In this document: one piece after another, positions 57,473-64,000 of the stretch
Numbering within the stretch: the first letter of the stretch is position 1
How the letters are laid out: every line of letters starts with the position of its first letter
Source: Aerococcus tenax
Lineage (GTDB): Bacteria > Bacillota > Bacilli > Lactobacillales > Aerococcaceae
Direction: 5' to 3'
Assembly (NCBI RefSeq): GCF_003286645.3
Contig: NZ_CP127382.2
Span: 1,054,001-1,118,000, forward strand
DNA: 64,000 nt
Position numbers and translations under genes: made by a program
The notes under the pieces: model-generated
Told to the model about the DNA's origin: nothing
Databases searched by the model: none
Seen by the model: the letters and a program-made list of their open reading frames with translations, nothing else

Positions 57473-58400
57473 TTTGACCTCCAATGCCATCATAAATTAA
57501 GTTTCGAATAGTTCGAATTTTTTGATATTTCATATCATTTACTGCTTTAACATGGCCCATGATCTCGGTTAATCCCTTGATAACTTCTTTTACTTTCATG
57601 TTGAGGGTATCAAAAAAGGGATAAACCGCACAATAAAAGAGTAGCCATTCTTGGTGCATAATTTCCATCAAAAAAGGATCATCTTGATAAAAGTTATCGA
57701 TATAACCAACCCCTGCCTTAAAAGCCGGCTCATCTGTAGCTAATTTCAAATCAGCAAAATCAACTAGCCGTTTTTCTCCTTGCCAGTCCCTTAAATAATA
57801 AGAACCCTTCTCTTGGTTTTCTACCAGAAGATGAATTAAATCCGTTTGAAAAATAAGATGAATTCGTTTAGATTGGAGGAGAATATAAATCAACTCTTTG
57901 GCTTCATCAAAAGGTAGGCTCTGTAAGTTTTGATAAATCAAAGTCTGTTCTTTAGCGTTTAATAAGTCAGTACTCATTATTTTCTCAGCAAATTCCTCAG
58001 GTGAAATAGGTAAATCATCAGCTAAAGGAGAAAAATCAGCGGATGTTAAAAGATCTAAAAATTCATAGGGAATTTTACTAGCTTTTTCATTGTTATAAGC
58101 CTCTTCTAAACCACTATAGCTATCCGCCAAATCTTCAAAATACTGAATCCAATTATTCGTTGTGTTGATACAATCTTGCTTAATAATTATCTCGTCAAAA
58201 AGATCAATGGCTTCTTGGTAGCAAGCTTTTTCACAAAAAACTTCTAAGGCAGATTCTTGCAGGTCAGTCAATGATTCAGCAATTTGTCGCGCTTGGTAAA
58301 AGAGATCGACCGCATCGTTATTGCGGTCGTCGAGATAAGCATCTACAGCTAGGCGTAAATACCGTTGTTCTTGTTTAGGAAATGATAGGGATTCCCCCAT
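57453..58400 (-). CDS. helical-repeat (TPR-like) protein of unknown function
   Basis: A 315-residue cytoplasmic protein, not identified by name. The start resembles TPR helices (AVDAYLDDRNNDAVDLFYQARQIAESL, then KACYQEAIDLFDEII). The middle has alternating short acidic helices and no catalytic motif. The end is KIRTIRNLIYDGIGGQND. Coupled to the RNase HI-like gene by a 20-base overlap, which suggests a functional link but does not show one. Confidence 0.7.
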   Translation of the reverse strand: MGESLSFPKQEQRYLRLAVDAYLDDRNNDAVDLFYQARQIAESLTDLQESALEVFCEKACYQEAIDLFDEIIIKQDCINTTNNWIQYFEDLADSYSGLEEAYNNEKASKIPYEFLDLLTSADFSPLADDLPISPEEFAEKIMSTDLLNAKEQTLIYQNLQSLPFDEAKELIYILLQSKRIHLIFQTDLIHLLVENQEKGSYYLRDWQGEKRLVDFADLKLATDEPAFKAGVGYIDNFYQDDPFLMEIMHQEWLLFYCAVYPFFDTLNMKVKEVIKGLTEIMGHVKAVNDMKYQKIRTIRNLIYDGIGGQNDPLNH

Positions 58401-58476
58401 ACGATTACCTCTTTCCGAGACTAAAAAATAGACTATATACAGTCCTAAAGCTCACTCATCATTGTAACAAATTCTA

Positions 58477-58514
58477 AAAGTAAAAAACAGACAAAAATTC
58501 GTCTGTTTTACTTT
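58477..58514 (-). terminator. terminator of the fatty acid synthesis operon
   Basis: AAAGTAAAAAACAGAC and GTCTGTTTTACTTT pair across an 8-base loop, located 17 bases after the accA stop. Confidence 0.88.
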
Positions 58515-58530
58515 AGTTAAATGTTTACAT

Positions 58531-59340
58531 TTAAAATTTTCTAAAGCGATCATATCGTTCTTGGACCAGTACTTGTCTATCAATAGCTTGCCATGCGCTT
58601 AATTGCTTTTCTAATTCCAGGCGGATGTTTTGAATAATGGCCTGCCAAGATAAATGTTCTTCCCCTTCAAAGACAGGAATCATCTTATCGATTACTTCAT
58701 TTTCCAATAAATCATAGGCAGTCATTTTCATGACTTCGCAGGCTTCATCACGACGGCTAGCATCGCGCCAGAGTATGGAGGCAAAACCTTCCGGACTAAG
58801 GATTGAATACATGGCATCTTCTAACATCCAGACCTGATTGGTTGAAGCTAAAGCAAGAGCCCCACCAGAACCACCCTCTCCCATTAAGATAGCGATACTT
58901 GGGACTTTAAGGCTTGCCAAAGTTTGAATAGACTTGGCGATTGATTCACCAATTCCCCGGTCTTCGGCTTCAATATCACAAAAGGCTCCTGCAGTATTAA
59001 TAAGAGTAATAATGGGGCGATTAAACTTTTCAGCCTGTTTAAACAAACGCACGGCCTTACGATAACCTTCCGCATGAGGGGAACCAAAATTAGCCGTAAT
59101 ATTTTCCTCAACATCATGTCCCTTTTGCGTACCGATAAAGCTAACGGCTTGACCATTAATCTGACCAATGCCACCACATATCGCCCCATCATCGCCATAT
59201 TTGCGGTCACCATGAAGTTCATAAAATTTATGATCATCTGCTAAAGCAGTAAAAATTTCCCGTGCTGTGGGACGGTCGGATGAACGTGCTTCAGTTAAAA
59301 TTTCTTTAGCTAAGAAATTTCTTTTAAGACTAGCAGCCAT
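58531..59340 (-). CDS. accA: acetyl-CoA carboxylase carboxyltransferase alpha subunit
   Basis: Half of the transcarboxylase that moves CO2 from biotin to acetyl-CoA. The 269 residues are of the short Gram-positive type. Crotonase-like features INTAGAF and MGEGGSGGALALA (about 152-164) bind the thioester. The start overlaps accD by 11 bases, so subunit output is coupled. Last gene of the operon. Confidence 0.96.
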   Translation of the reverse strand: MAASLKRNFLAKEILTEARSSDRPTAREIFTALADDHKFYELHGDRKYGDDGAICGGIGQINGQAVSFIGTQKGHDVEENITANFGSPHAEGYRKAVRLFKQAEKFNRPIITLINTAGAFCDIEAEDRGIGESIAKSIQTLASLKVPSIAILMGEGGSGGALALASTNQVWMLEDAMYSILSPEGFASILWRDASRRDEACEVMKMTAYDLLENEVIDKMIPVFEGEEHLSWQAIIQNIRLELEKQLSAWQAIDRQVLVQERYDRFRKF

Positions 59341-60211
59341 GTTTATCCCCCTCTCGGCGATGAAGTAAGAGTAAATCAGCTATCTCATCTCGCAATTTCT
59401 GACGGGGAACAATCCGGTCAACAAAGCCATGTTCTAACTGGTGTTCTGCCGTTTGAAAGCCGTCTTCAATCTTTTGATGGATGGTTTGCTCAATAACTCG
59501 TTTGCCCGCAAACCCTATAGTCGCTCCTGGTTCAGCAATAATGATATCACCTTGCATAGCGAAACTAGCCGTAACACCGCCCGTAGTAGGATCGGTTAAT
59601 ACAGTGAGGTAAAATAAGCCCGCCTGACTATGCCTTTCGACAGCGATTGATATTTTAGTCATTTGCATCAGAGAAATAATTCCCTCCTGCATCCGGGCTC
59701 CACCACTGGCCGTAAAAAGCAAGACGGGTAAAGCATGTTCTTTGGCATATTCAAACAAACGCGTAATTTTTTCCCCAACTATACTTCCCATTGACCCCAT
59801 CATAAAGAAAGGATTCATAATTCCTAAAGCTAGTGGTTGACCTTTAATTTTTGCAAGTCCACAAGTGACCGCTTCGTCATAACCCGTTCGTTCCTGATTG
59901 GAGCGCTTTTTAGCTTCATAGTCAGGAAAATCAATTGGATTACTCATTTCATCTTGGTAAAAAAGTTCTTCTTCTAGCTGACCGTGATCACAAATTAATT
60001 GAATGCGTTGCTTAGGAGAAATTCGGAAATGATAAGAGCATTGTGGGCAAATCTTAGTTTCAGCCAAATCAGCACTTAAAACGGTCTGCTTACAATCAGG
60101 ACATTTTTGCCACATCCCATCAGGAATATGGGGTTTATGAGTCTGATCCTTTTCATTTTTGTTTTCTTTTTCAGATACACTTAAATATTTTCTTCGTCTT
60201 AACAGCCGCAC
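59330..60211 (-). CDS. accD: acetyl-CoA carboxylase carboxyltransferase beta subunit
   Basis: Zinc-ribbon subunit of about 293 residues. The ribbon has KCPDCKQ and KICPQCSY (two CxxC pairs, about 37-60), and the catalytic part has FTASGGARMQEG and TTGGVTASFA. The chosen start is the GTG at 60211, with GGAGG 8 bases upstream; a GTG three codons earlier would lie on the ribosome site. 12 bases from accC. Confidence 0.95.
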   Translation of the reverse strand: MRLLRRRKYLSVSEKENKNEKDQTHKPHIPDGMWQKCPDCKQTVLSADLAETKICPQCSYHFRISPKQRIQLICDHGQLEEELFYQDEMSNPIDFPDYEAKKRSNQERTGYDEAVTCGLAKIKGQPLALGIMNPFFMMGSMGSIVGEKITRLFEYAKEHALPVLLFTASGGARMQEGIISLMQMTKISIAVERHSQAGLFYLTVLTDPTTGGVTASFAMQGDIIIAEPGATIGFAGKRVIEQTIHQKIEDGFQTAEHQLEHGFVDRIVPRQKLRDEIADLLLLHRREGDKHGC

Positions 60212-60223
60212 AAGGCTCACCTC

Positions 60224-61627
60224 CTAGACTTTTCCTTGCCTATCTTCTTCACTGGACTCCGCTTGAACTTCGGCCAACCATTGAGGAAGAAATTGACTTT
60301 CCAGGTATTCATTATTATAATTCCCTAGCTGAAAGGCAGGAGCAGCCAACAAATCATAGAGAAATTGCTGGTTAGTATTGACACCCTCGATGCATAATTC
60401 TTCTAAAGCCCGCTTCATTCTTAATAAGGCTGACTGACGGTCATCACCATAGGCGATAACCTTAGCAATCATACTATCGTAAAAGGCGGGCAAAGCGCTA
60501 CCAGATAGGATGGCTGAGTCGACCCTTAAGCCTAACCCCCCAAGCGGCCAATGGATAAAATCAAATTTGCCCATCGAAGGGAGAAAGTTCTTTTCGGGTT
60601 GCTCGGCATTAATACGACATTCAATGGCATGTCCCGAAAAATGGACATCACTTTGCTGATAAGACAAGTCGTAACCATAAGCCACTCGAATTTGTTCAGC
60701 TACGATATCAATACCGGTAACTAATTCAGTAATAGGGTGTTCCACTTGAATCCTGGTATTCATTTCCATAAAATAAAAGTTTTCATCGTCATCGACTAAA
60801 AATTCAATAGTTCCCGCCCCAGTATATTGAACATTTTCTCCAGCACGGACAGCCGCTTGGCAAATGGCTTGGCGGGTTTTATTATTGATAAAGGGACTTG
60901 GGGTTTCTTCAAGAACTTTTTGGTGATTTCTTTGCAAGGAACATTCACGTTCCCCCAAATGGATGACATGACCATTTTGATCAGCCAGAATTTGAACTTC
61001 AATATGGTGGGCCGGATGAATCACCTTTTCTAGGTACAATCTGGCGTCGTTAAAGCCTTGTTGGGCCTCACGACTCGCTTCATCAAATTGTTTTTGTAAG
61101 TCTTCGGGACAATCAACCTGGCGCATCCCCTTACCACCACCACCTGATGTGGCTTTCAGTAAAACTGGATAGCCTACTCGCTCAGCTTCAGCCAAACCTT
61201 CACTAGCGCTGTGAATGAAATCCTTTGAGCCAGGAATAACCGGGACATTAGCTGCCATCATCGTTTGTCTGGCGTGTTGTTTGTCACCCATTTTGTCAAT
61301 GACTTCAGCACTAGGTCCGATAAAAGTGATATTCATTTCTTGACAGAGTCTGGCAAATTTACTATTTTCTGAGAGAAAACCAAAGCCTGGATGAATGGCT
61401 TCAGCATTAGTCACATAAGCTGCAGATAGAATTGCTTGCATGTCTAGGTAGGAGTCCTTAGATTGGGGCCCGCCTATGCATACTGATTCATCTGCTAATT
61501 GCACATGTAAGGCATCTTTATCAGCAGTTGAATAAACTGCCACGGTATCAATGCCCATTTCCTTACAGGTTCTAATCACCCTAACCGCTATCTCACCCCG
61601 GTTAGCAATTAAAATTTTTGAAAACAT
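60224..61627 (-). CDS. accC: biotin carboxylase
   Basis: ATP-grasp subunit of acetyl-CoA carboxylase that carboxylates biotin-BCCP, 467 residues. ILIANRGEIAVRVIR at the start, the glycine-rich ATSGGGGKGMRQV (about 158-170) and the ERECSLQRNHQKVLEE region with FMEMNTRIQVEHP (about 284-296) are intact. It lies between fabZ and accD. The ribosome site (GGTGAC) is weak. Confidence 0.97.
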   Translation of the reverse strand: MFSKILIANRGEIAVRVIRTCKEMGIDTVAVYSTADKDALHVQLADESVCIGGPQSKDSYLDMQAILSAAYVTNAEAIHPGFGFLSENSKFARLCQEMNITFIGPSAEVIDKMGDKQHARQTMMAANVPVIPGSKDFIHSASEGLAEAERVGYPVLLKATSGGGGKGMRQVDCPEDLQKQFDEASREAQQGFNDARLYLEKVIHPAHHIEVQILADQNGHVIHLGERECSLQRNHQKVLEETPSPFINNKTRQAICQAAVRAGENVQYTGAGTIEFLVDDDENFYFMEMNTRIQVEHPITELVTGIDIVAEQIRVAYGYDLSYQQSDVHFSGHAIECRINAEQPEKNFLPSMGKFDFIHWPLGGLGLRVDSAILSGSALPAFYDSMIAKVIAYGDDRQSALLRMKRALEELCIEGVNTNQQFLYDLLAAPAFQLGNYNNEYLESQFLPQWLAEVQAESSEEDRQGKV

Positions 61628-61639
61628 AAGTCACCAGCT

Positions 61640-62098
61640 TTATTTCGCTTCTCCAACAGCAAAGGTCATTAAACAGGAAGAAACCACCTTACCATCTTCG
61701 CGACGGATTTCAGCCTTTGCTGTCCCTATCGATTTTTTCATTTTTAAAATATTGACTTCAACAGTCAAAACGTCACCTGGGACGACTTTTTGACGGAACT
61801 TTACCTTGTCTACAGCCGCTAGATAACCGGTCATTTTCTTGTCCTCAGTATTTAAGCCCTTAAGTAAGGCAATCGAACCGACCTGGGCCATTAATTCAAC
61901 TTGAAGAACTCCTGGCATTACCGGTTCTCCTGGAAAATGCCCTACAAAGAAAGGTTCATTAATTGTCACATTTTTACGAGCAACGATTCGCTTGCCGACC
62001 TCAAGTTCGTAAACCGCATCGACTAAAAACATGGGGTAGCGGTTAGGAATAATATCCATAACCTCTTGGGCGCTTAAAATCGGTTCTTGATTTTCCAT
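61640..62098 (-). CDS. fabZ: 3-hydroxyacyl-ACP dehydratase FabZ
   Basis: Hot-dog-fold dehydratase of 152 residues in elongation of fatty acids. The active His54 and Glu68 are in GHFPGEPVMPGVLQVE. PNRYPMFLVDAV and the C-terminal GTAKAEIRR also match. The gene has its own AAAAGGAG. About 100 bases separate it from accB, with no terminator in the gap. Confidence 0.96.
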   Translation of the reverse strand: MENQEPILSAQEVMDIIPNRYPMFLVDAVYELEVGKRIVARKNVTINEPFFVGHFPGEPVMPGVLQVELMAQVGSIALLKGLNTEDKKMTGYLAAVDKVKFRQKVVPGDVLTVEVNILKMKKSIGTAKAEIRREDGKVVSSCLMTFAVGEAK

Positions 62099-62199
62099 TT
62101 TTATTTCTCCTTTTATACTAGTAGTTGTTATTAGCTAAGAAGAAACGAATCTCTCCTTAAATTCTTTATAACGCCTATATTCTAAGACAGTGACAGCCT

Positions 62200-62682
62200 T
62201 TAGCTAATTTCAAAAAGCTTTTGGCCGTATTCAACCACATCACCATCATTGACAAAAATATTAGTAATTTCACCTGAAGTGGTGGCGTGAATTTCATTCA
62301 TTATTTTCATGGCTTCAATGATGCATAGACTTTGGCCTTTTTCAACATGGTCGCCAATTTTAACAAAGTTGTCTTTATCTGGAGCTGGTGCTAAATAAGC
62401 AACCCCGACCAGAGGACTTTCTACGATTTCCCCCTGAACTTCATCAGTTTGGCTGACTTGTTGATTAGCTTGGCTGGAAGCTTCGGAGGATTCTTGAGCT
62501 TGATCAGCAGGAGCAGGTTTTTCTGCTTTTGTAATAGCTGGCTGCGTTTCATTAGTAAACACTTGTGGTGCTTGTTCATTTTTAGACAGGTGAAGCTTGA
62601 AGTCGTCATCAACAAATTCAAATTCTCTTAGGCTTGATTGGTCAATTAAATGGATAAGTTCTTTAATTTCTTCAGGGGTCAT
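62200..62682 (-). CDS. accB: biotin carboxyl carrier protein
   Basis: Biotinylated carrier subunit, 160 residues. The C-terminal biotinyl domain has EAMKIMNEI with Lys126 as attachment site and a preceding VGVAYLAPAPDKDNFV thumb. The middle (about 35-85) is a Gln/Ala/Pro-rich flexible linker. Its ATG overlaps the fabF stop by one base (TAATG), with GGTGAG inside fabF. Confidence 0.97.
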   Translation of the reverse strand: MTPEEIKELIHLIDQSSLREFEFVDDDFKLHLSKNEQAPQVFTNETQPAITKAEKPAPADQAQESSEASSQANQQVSQTDEVQGEIVESPLVGVAYLAPAPDKDNFVKIGDHVEKGQSLCIIEAMKIMNEIHATTSGEITNIFVNDGDVVEYGQKLFEIS

Positions 62683-63926
62683 TAGTCACTCACCTTTTTC
62701 ATACATAAAACTGTGTTGTGGCCACCAAAGCCGAGCGTGTTGCTAATCGCTACATTGATTGCTTGTGAACGTCCTTCATTAGCTACATAATCCAGATCAC
62801 AATCAGGATCACTGACTTGATAATTTAAGGTTGCAGGAATATAGGAATCTTCCATGCCCTTCAAGCAGGCAATGGCTTCAACTGCTCCAGCTGCACCTAA
62901 TAAGTGCCCTAGCGCTGATTTCGTTGAGGATACCGGAATCTTATGGGCCAATTCTTCCCCAAAGGCTAACTTAATTGCCATAGTCTCAGCTCGATCATTA
63001 GCTGGGGTTGAAGTCCCATGGGCATTAATATAGTCCACATCGTTCACAGTTAAAGCTGCTTCAGCTAAGGCTTGTTCAATAGCAGCTTTAGCTCCTAGTC
63101 CTTCTGGGGTAGGCGCAGTGAGATGATAGGCATCAGAACTTTGACCATAGCCGACAATCTCACCATAAATTTTTGCCCCCCGTTTTTGAGCACTTTCTAA
63201 ACTTTCTAACACTAACATGCCAGCGCCTTCGCCCATAACAAAACCATTGCGTTCCTTGTCAAAAGGAATGGAGGCACGATCAGGATCTGTGGAGAGGGAT
63301 AGGGCTGTTAAATTAGCAAATCCAGCGATGGCGATCTCACAAATAGCGGATTCACCCCCACCAGCAAGCATATAGTCAGCATAACCATGTTTTATATAGC
63401 GGAAGGCCTCTCCAATAGCATTGTTAGCTGATGCACAAGCAGTAACCATGGTCAAGGCTGGCCCGTGTAGACCGAGTTGCATGGAAATGTTTGCGGCACC
63501 CATATTGGAAATAGCCATTGGGACAAAGAGAGGGTTAACCCGTTTAGGACCACGTTCAACTGATTTTTTTACCCCTCTTTCAATTTCTTGAACCCCACCA
63601 ATACCGGTACCAAAATATACCCCAAAGCGGTTTGTGTCCATGTTATGAGTATCTAAACCAGCATCCTTTACTGCTTCCATAGAAGCGACCACCCCATAAT
63701 GAGCATAGGGATCCATTCTTTTAACCGATTTACGATCAAGGTAGTCTTTGGGATCGAAGTTTTTAACCTCAGCCGCCAAAGTCACTCCTGTATCGCTGGC
63801 ATCAAATTGTGTGATTGGAGCAAAGCCATGTTTGCCTGCCTTTAAATTTTCCCAAAAATCACTGACATTATTTCCAATTGGTGTTACCGCTCCTAAGCCC
63901 GTAACAACTACCCTTCTAGTATTCAT
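62682..63926 (-). CDS. fabF: beta-ketoacyl-ACP synthase II FabF
   Basis: Condensing enzyme for chain elongation, 414 residues. The thiolase-fold active site has Cys164 in [13 protein letters not shown], the first His in [14 protein letters not shown] (about 305) and the second in [14 protein letters not shown] (about 341). GGAGGAA precedes its ATG. It lies between fabG (33 bases upstream) and accB. Confidence 0.97.
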   Translation of the reverse strand: MNTRRVVVTGLGAVTPIGNNVSDFWENLKAGKHGFAPITQFDASDTGVTLAAEVKNFDPKDYLDRKSVKRMDPYAHYGVVASMEAVKDAGLDTHNMDTNRFGVYFGTGIGGVQEIERGVKKSVERGPKRVNPLFVPMAISNMGAANISMQLGLHGPALTMVTACASANNAIGEAFRYIKHGYADYMLAGGGESAICEIAIAGFANLTALSLSTDPDRASIPFDKERNGFVMGEGAGMLVLESLESAQKRGAKIYGEIVGYGQSSDAYHLTAPTPEGLGAKAAIEQALAEAALTVNDVDYINAHGTSTPANDRAETMAIKLAFGEELAHKIPVSSTKSALGHLLGAAGAVEAIACLKGMEDSYIPATLNYQVSDPDCDLDYVANEGRSQAINVAISNTLGFGGHNTVLCMKKVSD

Positions 63927-63959
63927 TAAGTTCCTCCTTTATCCTTCTCTGTATTTCAT

Positions 63960-64000
63960 TTATTCCATATATAAACCACCATTAACATTTAAAGTGGTTC
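63960..64000 (-). CDS. fabG: 3-oxoacyl-ACP reductase, C-terminal end (partial)
   Basis: Only the last 13 codons are inside the window: the minus-strand frame reads TTLNVNGGLYME and then stop. The VNGG-x-Y ending is the standard C-terminus of FabG, and the position directly before fabF fits. The gene continues past the right edge. Confidence 0.75.
   Translation of the reverse strand, partial: TTLNVNGGLYME

Overview
The window looks like a chromosomal segment of a low-GC Gram-positive coccus of the order Lactobacillales. Evidence: Firmicutes-type gene order (rpsU-yqeY-phoH-ybeY-dgkA-era-recO-glyQS-obg), T-box leaders in front of glyQS and hisS, a type B RNase P RNA, a LexA box of the Gram-positive type, a YSIRK/LPXTG wall-anchored protein, and a DUF3013 gene beside prmA. 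The gene mix is compatible with an Aerococcus-like organism, but that genus call is an inference from memory that I could not check. I saw no tRNA, rRNA, prophage, insertion sequence or CRISPR array.

Layout. 1-4.0 kb: folate and NAD(P)HX repair genes, glutamate dehydrogenase and dCMP deaminase. 4.2-8.6 kb: one large surface protein with nine tandem repeats of about 94 residues, followed by about 400 bases of non-coding DNA. 9-12 kb: a flavin oxidase-fold protein, rqcH and lexA with its SOS operator. 12-25.8 kb: a long minus-strand housekeeping run (apt, recJ, SDR, rnz, obg, glyS, glyQ, recO, era, dgkA, ybeY, phoH, yqeY, rpsU). 26-31.5 kb: a nucleoside uptake and cleavage operon (bmpA-nupA-nupB-nupC-nucleoside hydrolase). 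31.8-36 kb: a KDG-type permease, a Fur-family regulator divergent from a PPDK regulatory protein, and the sppA/RDD pair. 36-45.4 kb: aspS-hisS behind a His T-box, an SH3b amidase, then dtd, rel, prmA and DUF3013. 45.6-47.7 kb: gpsB, rnpB and a THUMP RNA methyltransferase. 47.8-58.4 kb is the most accessory-looking part: an orphan UreI/AmiS channel, an inositol-phosphatase-like enzyme, a cytoplasmic alpha-amylase, a YkvI-type transporter with a charged tail, an FMN/FAD flavoprotein, an MscS channel, a TetR regulator divergent from a multi-FMN_bind protein, an RNase HI-like protein and a helical-repeat protein. 58.5-64 kb: a type II fatty acid synthesis operon (fabG end, fabF, accB, fabZ, accC, accD, accA).

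How it works together. The bmpA operon imports nucleosides that its last gene cleaves to base and ribose. The acc/fab operon makes and uses malonyl groups for chain elongation. The era-recO-ybeY-rnz-obg-rnpB set serves RNA and ribosome maturation. The 52.4-57.1 kb flavin genes share the FMN-attachment motif D-x-[VI]-[ST]-G-A-S three times without any signal peptide, next to a TetR regulator. They are the best candidate for a poorly described system here, though the second gene appears frameshifted at its 3' end.
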